A DNA stretch of 45,977 nucleotides from Bdellovibrionales bacterium (GTDB lineage: Bacteria > Bdellovibrionota > Bdellovibrionia > Bdellovibrionales > Bdellovibrionaceae), in assembly GCA_005793345.1 (NCBI GenBank), contig SXSU01000040.1:1-45977 (forward strand). Direction: 5' to 3'. Position numbers and translations under genes: made by a program. Under the pieces are notes generated by a model. The model made no database searches. It was not told the DNA's origin and saw only the letters and a list, made by a program, of their open reading frames with translations. The first letter of the stretch is position 1. Each line of letters starts with the position of its first letter. This document shows, piece after piece, positions 9,461 to 17,650 of this stretch.

Positions 9461-10066
9461 TTAAATTTTAAATAATTTTTTGAGTTCTTCATCCGGCCTT
9501 AACGAACCCGCACGAAAAGAATAAACTTTATTTTGAACTTCTGTATTAAAATAAGTTAGGTGAACTAACGTGCCGAAATACTCACTTAACTCTAAAGATG
9601 AAATTTTAAAACCACATTTTAATTTTGGAATAATAACTGAATTATTATCAATATTATGACGACTATATATTTTATCAAATCCATCATTGATAACATTTTG
9701 AATAACTTGCTTTAATATTTTTGTATAATATCCCTTACGACGATGCTTTTCTAATATTGCAGAATTGACCATATAAAATGAATCATGGTTAGCCTGATGC
9801 CCCCAACTCCAACCAATTAAATTATTTTTATCATCTCTCAATAAAAAGTATTTTTCATGTACTGTTTTAAACTGCCTTCTAATTCTTTTAATTTTTTCAA
9901 TACTTTTATCTTGGCAAATTTCAAGGGGTCTTAAAATCAATTCATTTTCAACAAAAACTTTTTCTAAGTGTGGTTCAACAAATGTCCAAAACTCTTTTTT
10001 TTCCACTGTTGAAAATATTATCCCATCTGGCCAAATTACTTTTTCTTTTATTTCGTTTTTTTGCAT
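9461..10066 (-). CDS. GNAT-family N-acetyltransferase
   Basis: 201 residues. The central region resembles the GNAT fold: a beta strand (NLIGWSWGHQ), then VNSAILEKHRRKGYYTKILKQ, where RRKGYYTKIL (109-118) fits the acetyl-CoA pyrophosphate-binding motif, and a later block DNNSVIIPKLKCGFKI matching the 'N..A...Y.k.GF' pattern. The acceptor is not predictable. It is the first gene of a two-gene unit with the esterase downstream, so the pair could add and remove acyl groups, but that is speculation. The upstream Shine-Dalgarno is weak and distant. Confidence 0.78.
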   Translation of the reverse strand: MQKNEIKEKVIWPDGIIFSTVEKKEFWTFVEPHLEKVFVENELILRPLEICQDKSIEKIKRIRRQFKTVHEKYFLLRDDKNNLIGWSWGHQANHDSFYMVNSAILEKHRRKGYYTKILKQVIQNVINDGFDKIYSRHNIDNNSVIIPKLKCGFKISSLELSEYFGTLVHLTYFNTEVQNKVYSFRAGSLRPDEELKKLFKI

Positions 10067-10553
10067 GATATAAATTTATCCTATAATTTTAAATTTTATT
10101 TAATTATACTCAAGTCATATTAACTGCAATTTATTATTATTTTTCAGGCTTTAAAATTGCTTAATGTGATGACAAAATTAAAAACCAACCCCAAAGTCGT
10201 ATGTTCCATTTTTTAACCTATTGACAAACAAAGTTTTTAAAGTCATCCTGACTTGGTCAAATTGAAATTATTAAAATACACAGAAGAAATTTGTGATTAT
10301 TTTGATAGTAGCTCTGAACTTAGAGATGTCAGTACTTTTATTCTTCAGAACCCCTCAACTTGTGTTAATGCTTTGAATCTTAAAAGTGGGCCTCTTTGTT
10401 TAGAAAAATTTAATTAATTTAACCAATAAACTTTGGAAACCCAATACCTATATAAAATCCATTATTAATAATAATAAAAATATTAAACTAACTTAATCAA
10501 TTTAAATTGAAATATTAAAACTACTTCTGTGGTTGAGTAAAAAGGAGTTCTGT
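10067..10553. other. Gene-poor gap before rho
   Basis: About 490 AT-rich bases between the divergent GNAT and rho genes. It contains one open stretch without a convincing start (10241-10417, listed separately). The last 140 bases are the likely rho leader. A long leader would fit the autoregulation known for rho, but no defined element was recognised. Confidence 0.5.
10241..10417 (+). pseudogene. Orphan open fragment, possible small gene or remnant
   Basis: The frame from 10241 to the stop at 10415-10417 reads 58 residues, including KYTEEICDYFDSSSELRDV and LKSGPLCLEKFN. From the TTG at 10262 it would give a 51-residue protein. No Shine-Dalgarno precedes that TTG. The amino-acid mix looks protein-like rather than like a random AT-rich frame, which suggests a 3' remnant of a gene. 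The family is not recognised. Confidence 0.3.
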
Positions 10554-12602
10554 TTGTCTGAACCAAAAGATCCAAGCGAAACAAAAAAGCCAAGACGCAC
10601 CAAAGTGGTTGACGTTAAAAAATCTGCAAAATCAAAACAGGAGCATAAAGAAGATGAGTCTCATGAATCGCCGTCTGCATTCTCATCGCCCGTAATTGAG
10701 CAGCATGCGGCACCAACTCCTCCAATATCAACTGCTGCCGTTCAAAATAATGAGCCAGCACCCACGCCAAAAGCTGAACCGAGTACTTCTGTTAATTTAA
10801 CGCCAGATTCGGCTAGCAGTGAATCAAGAACATCACCTCCTTCAGCTGAAGAGAGTCAAACATCACCAGCTGCAGCTTCGACTGGCACCAGCACTCCACC
10901 GGCCGTAACAAATCCTGCAAGTTATCCCCCTAGTGAAGGCGGCGGCGCGGGAGCCCATCAACTAAATAGACATCAAGGTTCTTATTTAAAAGATAAACAT
11001 TTCAATAGAAATAAGTTCGACAAGAATAGACATAACAACAATAATAACAACAACCGCAATAAAGATAATTATAAAAAAGATTACCGCTCAAATGAGGGCC
11101 GATACGGCAATAATCAACAGGGTCGAGATCGTGACAGAGACCGAGACAGAGACAGAGATCGCGACCGAGATCACCGCTCACAAACATACGAAGAAAGTAA
11201 CAATCCGGCTGCTGCTCCTCAAAATGCTACTGGACCATATCAACAACCAAATCCTTCTCAAAATTATCCTCAAGAGGGCGCTGGAGCTCCAGGTTATCAA
11301 TCAGATATTGATGTCACTGAAATTAATTTAACTGATGCAGAAAAAAGTGAGTTAAATTCAAAAGATTTAAAATCAAAAAATATTACTGATCTTACAAATC
11401 TTGCTTTAAAATTAAAAATTGAAAATGCAGCGGGAATGCGAAGGCAAGATATGGTCTTTGAAATTTTAAAAAGAGCCGCAAGACTCGGTGAAGATATTTA
11501 TGGAAGTGGTGTTCTTGAAATACTTCAAGATGGTTATGGGTTTTTAAGATCTCCAGATTATAATTACTTACCAGGTCCAGATGATATTTACGTAAGCCCT
11601 TCGCAAATTCGTAGATTTGGCTTAAGAACTGGTGATACGGTAGTAGGTACAGTTCGCCCACCTAAAGATGGTGAGAGATATTTTGCTTTACTTAAAGTTG
11701 ATTCTTTAAATTTTGAAACACCAGAAAAAAGTAAAGACAAAATTTTGTTTGATAACTTAACTCCTCTTTATCCAAATCAGAGATTAAAATTAGAATTTAA
11801 TCCAGGGGAATACACAACTCGAGTTGTTGATTTAATGTCTCCTCTTGGAAAAGGTCAACGTGCTCTAATAGTTGCCCCTCCAAGAACTGGTAAAACAGTC
11901 CTAATGCAAAATATTGCCAATGCAATTTCGACAAATCATCCCGAAGTAAAATTAATTGTTTTATTAATAGATGAGCGACCAGAAGAGGTTACTGATATGT
12001 TAAGAAACGTTAAAGGCGAAGTTGTGAGTTCTACTTTTGATGAGCCGCCAACTCGACACGTTCAAGTTGCAGAGATGGTTATTGAAAAAGCAAAACGTTT
12101 AGTCGAACACAAGCACGATGTTGTCATATTACTTGACTCTATCACTCGATTGGCTCGGGCATACAATACAGTGGTTCCACCATCTGGAAAAATATTATCT
12201 GGTGGGGTAGATTCAAACGCTCTTCATAAGCCAAAAAGATTTTTTGGTGCAGCAAGAAATATTGAGGAAGGTGGAAGCTTAACAATCATCGCTACGGCTC
12301 TCATAGATACGGGATCTCGTATGGATGAGGTAATTTTTGAGGAGTTTAAAGGTACAGGAAACTCTGAAATCCATCTCGATAGAAAGCTAATGGAAAAACG
12401 AATTTTTCCATGTATGGATATCAACAAATCTGGAACTAGAAAAGAAGACTTATTGGTTGATAAGGCAGATTTAAATAGATCTTGGATTCTTCGAAAAGTT
12501 CTAGCTCCTATGAACGTCATAGACAGCATGGAATTTATTTTAGGCAAGCTTCAAGCGACTAAAACAAATAAAGATTTTTTAAGTGGAATGAGTGGTAACT
12601 AA
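10554..12602 (+). CDS. rho: Transcription termination factor Rho with long disordered N-terminal extension
   Basis: Rho is the hexameric RNA helicase that ends transcription. The start is placed at the TTG at 10554 because AAAGGAG (10541-10547) lies six bases before it; an in-frame TTG at 10533 has no such signal. The first approximately 250 residues are low-complexity: Pro/Ser/Ala-rich, then an Asn tract (about residue 160) and eight consecutive Arg-Asp pairs (about 190-206). The conserved part follows: Rho_N helices (about 255-312), the cold-shock RNA-binding fold ([11 protein letters not shown], about 325), Walker A PPRTGKT (about 443) and Walker [14 protein letters not shown] (about 528), ending in a normal Rho C-terminus. 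At 682 residues it is much longer than the approximately 420 of E. coli Rho. Inserted disordered regions occur in Rho of other phyla and can alter RNA binding or condensation; the role here is inferred. Confidence 0.97.
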   Translation: MSEPKDPSETKKPRRTKVVDVKKSAKSKQEHKEDESHESPSAFSSPVIEQHAAPTPPISTAAVQNNEPAPTPKAEPSTSVNLTPDSASSESRTSPPSAEESQTSPAAASTGTSTPPAVTNPASYPPSEGGGAGAHQLNRHQGSYLKDKHFNRNKFDKNRHNNNNNNNRNKDNYKKDYRSNEGRYGNNQQGRDRDRDRDRDRDRDRDHRSQTYEESNNPAAAPQNATGPYQQPNPSQNYPQEGAGAPGYQSDIDVTEINLTDAEKSELNSKDLKSKNITDLTNLALKLKIENAAGMRRQDMVFEILKRAARLGEDIYGSGVLEILQDGYGFLRSPDYNYLPGPDDIYVSPSQIRRFGLRTGDTVVGTVRPPKDGERYFALLKVDSLNFETPEKSKDKILFDNLTPLYPNQRLKLEFNPGEYTTRVVDLMSPLGKGQRALIVAPPRTGKTVLMQNIANAISTNHPEVKLIVLLIDERPEEVTDMLRNVKGEVVSSTFDEPPTRHVQVAEMVIEKAKRLVEHKHDVVILLDSITRLARAYNTVVPPSGKILSGGVDSNALHKPKRFFGAARNIEEGGSLTIIATALIDTGSRMDEVIFEEFKGTGNSEIHLDRKLMEKRIFPCMDINKSGTRKEDLLVDKADLNRSWILRKVLAPMNVIDSMEFILGKLQATKTNKDFLSGMSGN

Positions 12603-12648
12603 ACCACTCTTCTCTATATCTGGGGCTTTTGGCGCGCTTAGCTATATA

Positions 12649-12671
12649 AGAATTTCTAAATTTGAAATTCT
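12649..12671 (+). promoter_or_regulatory. Hairpin after rho
   Basis: AGAATTTC and GAAATTCT form a perfect 8-bp stem with a 7-base loop, 47 bases after the rho stop. There is no clear U-run, so it is a weak terminator candidate or part of the rpmE leader. Confidence 0.35.
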
Positions 12672-12728
12672 CAGTTAAAAATCTCGACAATGTGTTTCTT
12701 CGATGATAGAGCTAGCTACTTTAGTATT

Positions 12729-12769
12729 ACGTAAAACCCAGCAATCGATAAGTGATGCATGATTTACGT
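12729..12769 (+). promoter_or_regulatory. Inverted repeat in the rpmE leader
   Basis: ACGTAAA (12729-12735) and TTTACGT (12763-12769) are exact inverted repeats with a 27-base interval, ending about 20 bases before the rpmE Shine-Dalgarno. It could be an operator or a leader fold controlling the L31 gene. The function is inferred from position only. Confidence 0.3.
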
Positions 12770-12799
12770 CAATCAAGAGCGATAAGGGGATAAATAATT

Positions 12800-13051
12800 A
12801 TGAAAAAAGGTCTTCATCCTACAAACCACGAAGTAATCTTTAGAGATATTACTTGTGATTATACTTTCTTAGGTAAATCTACTTTAAAACCAAAAGAAAC
12901 AATGAAATGGACTGATGGAAAAGAATACCCAGTGGTAAAGGTGGAGATTTCTTCAGCTTCACATCCATTTTACACAGGCACTCAAAGAATCGTAGATACT
13001 GAAGGTCGTATTGATCGTTTCAGAAAAAAATACGCTTCAAAAAAAGTATAA
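12800..13051 (+). CDS. rpmE2: 50S ribosomal protein L31, type B
   Basis: 83 residues beginning [16 protein letters not shown] and ending [25 protein letters not shown], the L31 signature. The zinc-binding Cys pairs of type A L31 are absent: only one Cys (TCDYTFL) is seen. The protein is also longer than type A, which makes it the zinc-independent form. In other bacteria the type B copy is often a zinc-starvation spare; here it sits in the usual rho-rpmE-prfA place. A Shine-Dalgarno AAGGGGA (12784-12790) precedes the ATG. No Zur-like operator was recognised, although the inverted repeat at 12729 is a candidate for control. Confidence 0.93.
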   Translation: MKKGLHPTNHEVIFRDITCDYTFLGKSTLKPKETMKWTDGKEYPVVKVEISSASHPFYTGTQRIVDTEGRIDRFRKKYASKKV

Positions 13052-13079
13052 CAAATCATTATTTAAATTATCTAATGCA

Positions 13080-13118
13080 AAAGCTGTTTGTGGGAACCCC
13101 AAACAGCTTTGTTATTTT
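13080..13118 (+). terminator. Hairpin terminator or attenuator between rpmE and prfA
   Basis: AAAGCTGTTT (13080-13089) pairs exactly with AAACAGCTTT (13101-13110), the inner bases adding G-C pairs, followed by GTTATTTTG. It could end part of the rpmE transcript and reduce read-through into prfA, which starts 83 bases later. Confidence 0.7.
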
Positions 13119-13200
13119 GTAGGATTCTTGCTTTTTCAATTGCGCTTTATATTTTTATTTATAGATAAAGCGTTAATAAAAAAATACGGGGTAATAAAAA

Positions 13201-14286
13201 ATGTTTAGCAAGCTCACCGAAGTAGAGTCAAGATACGAAGAAGTAAACATGCAACTTCAAAAACCGGATATTGCTTCTGACCAAAAAAAATATAGGGCAC
13301 TGATGAAGGAGCTTGCGTCCCTTGAAAAGGTAGTCATTCCTTTTCGAAATTATAAAAAGAAAAAATCTGAACTTGAATCTAATATTAACTTACTTCAAGC
13401 TGAAAAAGATTCCGACATGCGGGATCTTTTAAAGGAAGAGGTTAAAATTCTAGAAATAGAAATTCCAAAACTTGAAGAAGAATTAAAAATTTTGTTAATT
13501 CCCAAAGACCCGAATGATGATAAAAATATTATCCTTGAAATAAGAGCTGGTGCTGGTGGGGATGAAGCAAGTTTATTTGCGGCAGAACTTTACAATGCTT
13601 ATACTCACTATGCAAACAATCACAATTGGACTGTAAAAACCCTTTCTATATCAGATGGCAATGTTGGGGGCTATAAAGAAGTTATCGCAAGCATATCTGG
13701 CGAAAATGTCTATAGTCGGCTCAAATATGAAAGCGGTGTTCACAGGGTTCAAAGAGTTCCTGATACTGAAACTCAGGGCCGAGTTCATACATCAACAATC
13801 ACAGTGGCTATCATTCCTGAGCAAGAAGAATATGAAGTTAAAATCGACGCTAAAGATTTAAGAATTGATGTAACAAGATCACAAGGCTCGGGTGGACAAT
13901 CTGTTAACAGAACTGAATCTGCTGTCCGAGTAACTCATTTACCGACAGGAATTATTGTTTTTTGCCAAGAAGGAAAATCTCAATTAAGTAACAGAGAGCA
14001 GGCAATGAGAATATTATATTCAAAGCTGAATGCTCTCGAAGAGGAAAAGAAACGCAAAGAAGCATCAGATACTCGCCTATCTCAAATAGGCACCGGTGAT
14101 CGTTCAGAGCGAATTAGAACATATAATTTTCCACAATCTCGAATTACTGATCATAGAATCGGACTTACCATTCATCAAATATCTGATGTTATGAGTGGTC
14201 AAGTTGATGCCTTAATTGAACCCCTCATGGCTCATTATCAGGCGGAAGCACTCAAAAATCAGTCACAAAAAACACATAATGATTAA
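13201..14286 (+). CDS. prfA: Peptide chain release factor 1
   Basis: 361 residues, the usual RF1 length. RF1 reads UAA and UAG in the ribosomal A site and triggers peptide release. Seen: an N-terminal coiled helical domain, then [18 protein letters not shown], the class I release factor core, and the catalytic GGQ in [15 protein letters not shown] (about residue 231), whose glutamine is methylated by PrmC. The PrmC gene is directly downstream (gap 18 bases), so enzyme and substrate are co-expressed. The RF1-type recognition region is in the expected place ([19 protein letters not shown]). The start has a modest GGGG purine tract before it. Confidence 0.97.
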   Translation: MFSKLTEVESRYEEVNMQLQKPDIASDQKKYRALMKELASLEKVVIPFRNYKKKKSELESNINLLQAEKDSDMRDLLKEEVKILEIEIPKLEEELKILLIPKDPNDDKNIILEIRAGAGGDEASLFAAELYNAYTHYANNHNWTVKTLSISDGNVGGYKEVIASISGENVYSRLKYESGVHRVQRVPDTETQGRVHTSTITVAIIPEQEEYEVKIDAKDLRIDVTRSQGSGGQSVNRTESAVRVTHLPTGIIVFCQEGKSQLSNREQAMRILYSKLNALEEEKKRKEASDTRLSQIGTGDRSERIRTYNFPQSRITDHRIGLTIHQISDVMSGQVDALIEPLMAHYQAEALKNQSQKTHND

Positions 14287-14304
14287 GTTTGGTCAAGGCT
14301 ACTT

Positions 14305-15222
14305 ATGACTGTCAAAGAAGTGTTAGAAAAATCAATATTGTTTCTAAAAAATAAAAATAGCACGTCTCCCCGTTTAGATGCAGAACTTCTTATTTCTCAT
14401 TTATTAAAATTAAATAGAATGGGTTTATATTTGAAGTACGACCAACCCTTACTTCCCGAGGAGATAGAAAACTGTAGAAACATAATTGTCGAAAGAGGCA
14501 AAGGAACTCCGGTTGCCTACCTCACTCAAGAAAAAGGGTTTTATGGTTTGGACTTTAAAGTAAATTCTTCAGTTCTCGTTCCTCGACCCGAAACCGAATT
14601 ACTTGTTGAAGAAATTTTAAATTATATTCCAAATTATTTTAAAAAATTAGAAAATCAATCTGCTTCTTTTGAATTTCTTGAATTAGGAGTGGGATCTGGG
14701 TGTATTTCTATAACTTTAGCCAAAGAACTCTTAATTAAACCAAATGTATCTCGACTATTAAATGGAGAATTAGAACTAAAAATTGATGCTTTGGATATTT
14801 CAGCTTCAGCTATTTCAATAGCTCAAGAAAATGCTGACAAAATTTTGCAATCAAAAGCAAAAAAAATTAATTTTCTGAATTTAGACGCCTTCTATTTTGA
14901 ACCTCAAAAAAATTATGACATAATTTATTCTAATCCTCCTTACATTGCCGAAAATGATCCAAACATTGAAAAAAATGTAAAAGATTTTGAGCCCCATTTA
15001 GCACTTTTTGCTAAAAATAATGGTTTAGATTGCATTATCCAGTGGTTTAAATTTGGTGTTAGCAATTTAAAACCTAATGGCATGATTATATTTGAAATTG
15101 GTAGCACTCAAGGGCACGATGTTTTAACTTATGTTCAATCTCTAAATTCTTTCCATGATATTTGTATAATAAAGGATTATTCGGGATTAGATCGATTTAT
15201 AAAGGCGGTTAAAAATGGATAA
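14305..15222 (+). CDS. prmC: Release factor glutamine methyltransferase
   Basis: 305 residues. PrmC (HemK) methylates the GGQ glutamine of release factors using SAM. The N-terminal helical domain (SPRLDAELLISHLL) recognises the release factor. The catalytic domain has VPRPETELLVE, FLELGVGSGCISI (SAM loop) and the diagnostic SNPPYIAE (about residues 209-216) that holds the amide. It sits between its substrate gene prfA and murA, and its last 8 bases overlap murA, implying translational coupling. It is slightly longer than E. coli PrmC owing to extra residues before the SAM loop and after it. Confidence 0.96.
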   Translation: MTVKEVLEKSILFLKNKNSTSPRLDAELLISHLLKLNRMGLYLKYDQPLLPEEIENCRNIIVERGKGTPVAYLTQEKGFYGLDFKVNSSVLVPRPETELLVEEILNYIPNYFKKLENQSASFEFLELGVGSGCISITLAKELLIKPNVSRLLNGELELKIDALDISASAISIAQENADKILQSKAKKINFLNLDAFYFEPQKNYDIIYSNPPYIAENDPNIEKNVKDFEPHLALFAKNNGLDCIIQWFKFGVSNLKPNGMIIFEIGSTQGHDVLTYVQSLNSFHDICIIKDYSGLDRFIKAVKNG

Positions 15223-16480
15223 AATGATAGTTAAAAGTGGCAAGCAATTATTTGGTGAGGTTACAGTAAGTGGCGCAAAAAATGCGGCACTTCCAATTTT
15301 GTTTTCTACCTTACTTGCAGATGGAAAACATTTTTTAAAAAATGTCCCTAGACTTAAGGATATTGATTCTACCCTTGAATTATTAAAATCTCTTGGTTGC
15401 GAATACGAATGGATTGATTCAAATTCACTTACAATTACCGTTCATAAACCAAAATCCCTAGAAGCTCATTATGATCTTGTTCGAAAAATGAGAGCCAGCT
15501 TCTTATGTCTTGGTCCTTTGCTCGCAAAGTACGGAGAGGCCGTAGTTTCTCTGCCAGGGGGGTGTGCCATTGGAGCTAGACCAATTAATCTTCACCTCGA
15601 TGCCATGAAGGGCTTAGGTGCTGAAATTACATTGGAAGAAGGGTATGCAAAAGCTAAAATAAATGGACGCCTCAAAGGTTCAACTTTTTTATTTGAAACA
15701 TCTACTGTTGGTGGAACTGAAAATATTTTGATGGCAGCTTCACTAGCAGAAGGTGAAACAATAATAGAAAATGCGGCAAAAGAACCTGAAGTTGTTGATC
15801 TTGCCAACTACCTAATTGCAATGGGAGCCAAAATAACAGGTCATGGAACAAGCATTATAAAAGTTCAGGGTGTTGAATATTTAAAACCATCTGAACATTC
15901 AATTATGGCAGATCGAATTGAAGCTGGAACTCTCCTCATCGCAGGTGCAATAACTGGTGGAGAAGTTATAGTTAAAGGCTGCTCTTATTCAAACTACGAA
16001 TCTTTAATTTTAAAAATGCAAGAATCTGGTTTCAAAATTGACTTCTCACATTCAGAACCAATTGTAAAAGTTTATCCCGCAAAATCTTGGAAGGGTGTAG
16101 ATATCACAACCGCACCTCACCCACTTTTCCCAACTGATCTACAGGCGCAATTTATGTCATTAATGGCTGTTGCGGAAGGCACATCTGTAATTACTGAAAC
16201 TGTTTTTGAAAATCGATTTATGCATGTTCAAGAGCTTGTTCGTCTTGGTGCCGACATTACGCCTAAATCTAGAGTTGCCGTTGTAAGAGGAAAAGTTAAC
16301 GGCTTAACAGCAGCACCAGTAATGGCAACAGATTTAAGAGCTAGCGCTTGCCTTGTTCTTGCTGGATTAGTTGCAGAAGGTGAAACTGTTGTAAGTCGTA
16401 TTTATCATTTGGATCGAGGTTATGAAAACTTGGAAGGTAAACTTCAGACTCTTGGCGCTCAAATAAAAAGAGCACCTTAA
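15215..16480 (+). CDS. murA: UDP-N-acetylglucosamine 1-carboxyvinyltransferase
   Basis: 421 residues. MurA adds enolpyruvate from PEP to UDP-GlcNAc, the first committed step of peptidoglycan synthesis in the cytoplasm. Seen: the N-terminal VSGAKNAALPIL, with the active-site Lys/Asn region, and the catalytic loop LPGGCAIGARPINLH with Cys117 in the position attacked by fosfomycin. A Cys rather than Asp here predicts fosfomycin sensitivity at the target level. LFPTDLQAQFMSL and the C-terminal RGYENLEGKL..LGA are also typical. The start overlaps prmC and has AAGGCGG before it; Met4 is an alternative. It ends the rho-murA block and is followed by two strong hairpins. Confidence 0.97.
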   Translation: MDKMIVKSGKQLFGEVTVSGAKNAALPILFSTLLADGKHFLKNVPRLKDIDSTLELLKSLGCEYEWIDSNSLTITVHKPKSLEAHYDLVRKMRASFLCLGPLLAKYGEAVVSLPGGCAIGARPINLHLDAMKGLGAEITLEEGYAKAKINGRLKGSTFLFETSTVGGTENILMAASLAEGETIIENAAKEPEVVDLANYLIAMGAKITGHGTSIIKVQGVEYLKPSEHSIMADRIEAGTLLIAGAITGGEVIVKGCSYSNYESLILKMQESGFKIDFSHSEPIVKVYPAKSWKGVDITTAPHPLFPTDLQAQFMSLMAVAEGTSVITETVFENRFMHVQELVRLGADITPKSRVAVVRGKVNGLTAAPVMATDLRASACLVLAGLVAEGETVVSRIYHLDRGYENLEGKLQTLGAQIKRAP

Positions 16481-16495
16481 ACTCCCTCACTTCGC

Positions 16496-16536
16496 AAAAA
16501 AAAGCCCCGTTCGTAAAGGAGGGGGGAACGGGGCTT
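16496..16536 (-). terminator. Intrinsic terminator for the minus-strand secreted-protein gene
   Basis: AAGCCCCGTTC (16502-16512) and GAACGGGGCTT (16526-16536) form a perfect 11-bp GC-rich stem. On the minus strand it is followed by eight T (A-run at 16496-16503), the classic form. It ends transcription coming from the gene at 16609-17304. Confidence 0.88.
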
Positions 16537-16552
16537 AGCAGACTAAAATTTA

Positions 16553-16602
16553 TGTCTCAGCCCACGGAGGGGATTGGGGCTGAGACACTTATTAATTTTT
16601 TC
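16553..16602 (+). terminator. Intrinsic terminator after murA
   Basis: TGTCTCAGCCC (16553-16563) and GGGCTGAGACA (16577-16587) form a perfect 11-bp stem, followed by CTTATTAATTTTTTC on the plus strand. Together with the opposed terminator at 16496 it separates the murA block from the convergent gene. Confidence 0.85.
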
Positions 16603-16608
16603 ATTCAA

Positions 16609-17304
16609 TTAATAAGTAGAACTGATACCTAAAACAAAAACCTTTGAGTTGTTTGCTTGAGATTTACTAACTCGCATAGCATGGAGGGGATCCTGCTCTT
16701 CAAGTTCAAATCCTGGGCCACTCATTGGTGTAATTTCAAGTGCATCAATTAAAACTATTTTATTTAAATATTTATTAAGATTTATATTTGATTTTAAAAC
16801 CAATATATCGCCATTATTTTGTTTTAAAACAAATTGTCTGTTTGTATTATTAAATTCAACAGTTCCTTTTGCCGCAACTGTTTCATAATTAATACCAACA
16901 ACAGCCTCCTCAGGAAGCTTTACAATAAACATTGGATCAAAAGTATGGGTAAAAACATTATTGAAAGTTACAAAAAATTCACCAGAAATTTTATTTTTCA
17001 ATATTGCTTTTATATCAATTGTTAAATCAAACTCATTGATGCTTAATTGATTGAAGTCACAATTTTTTTGACTTTTATTTCTAACTTCAAGAACTAAAAC
17101 TGGTCCTTCTTCCGTCGATTGAGTTTCAACAAGTGATGTTTCTAGTGAAGTACCACATGATCCATTTAATAAACCAGTGATAGAAATACTATTAGTGCTT
17201 TCGTCATACTCTGCAGTGTTTAACAATATGTCTGTTGATGCTTTTGCAAAACCAGATATCATTAACACAGTAATTATATATGTAAGAATAATCCATTTTC
17301 GCAT
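16609..17304 (-). CDS. Secreted protein of unknown function
   Basis: 231 residues from the ATG at 17304, preferred over the one at 17346 because AGAGGT lies just upstream and the protein then begins with a clean signal peptide (MRKWIILTYIITVLMISGFAKA, cut near Ala-Ser). The mature part is beta-rich with two Cys (SCGTS and KNCDF), possibly disulfide-bonded, and has alternating hydrophobic strands. It may be a periplasmic or extracellular beta-sandwich protein. No family was recognised. It is a single gene, closed by a strong terminator at 16496-16536 and divergent from the TPR gene. Confidence 0.75.
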   Translation of the reverse strand: MRKWIILTYIITVLMISGFAKASTDILLNTAEYDESTNSISITGLLNGSCGTSLETSLVETQSTEEGPVLVLEVRNKSQKNCDFNQLSINEFDLTIDIKAILKNKISGEFFVTFNNVFTHTFDPMFIVKLPEEAVVGINYETVAAKGTVEFNNTNRQFVLKQNNGDILVLKSNINLNKYLNKIVLIDALEITPMSGPGFELEEQDPLHAMRVSKSQANNSKVFVLGISSTY

Positions 17305-17650
17305 TACGTACCTCTTTATGAATTCAATAAGCAAAGACTGTGCCAAAGTTTTTTTACTTTTTAAAAACCTAGAATTTTATTAAATAATTTTATCCTGCAA
17401 GAGTGAGATGTGAATTTTTAACTCGTATTTAAATATAAGATTGATAATCAAGAAGTTTGTTCTTGGCACCTTAAAATGGAACTCAAAATGAAACCAAGGT
17501 TCCACACTGGAACCAAACCAATACAATTTCATATATAGCCGAAAGTATTAATTGTTGCTTTACTACACCTTCACCAATGACTAGAGCGACATAATTGTTA
17601 CAATGGGCTAGTTGGGGACTCAATAGAGTTTTCAGTAAAAAGGATTTGAT
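17305..17650. other. Divergent intergenic region
   Basis: About 346 bases between the secreted-protein gene and the TPR gene. It includes a small hairpin, GGTTCC and GGAACC around a 5-base loop (about 17498-17514). Promoters for both genes should lie here, but none was clear enough to call. No tRNA or small ORF was recognised. Confidence 0.4.

Noticed and set aside
11122-11175. Short tandem repeats that could suggest a CRISPR or microsatellite locus
   Set aside because: The repeats are six-base codon pairs for Arg-Asp within a coding frame, with no spacers; synonymous codons vary, as in a selected protein repeat.
11002-11331. Open frames on both strands across the Arg-Asp repeat of rho (for example ETETETEI and Leu/Cys-rich readings)
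   Set aside because: They are out-of-frame readings of a low-complexity repeat inside the clear Rho frame and have no ribosome binding sites.
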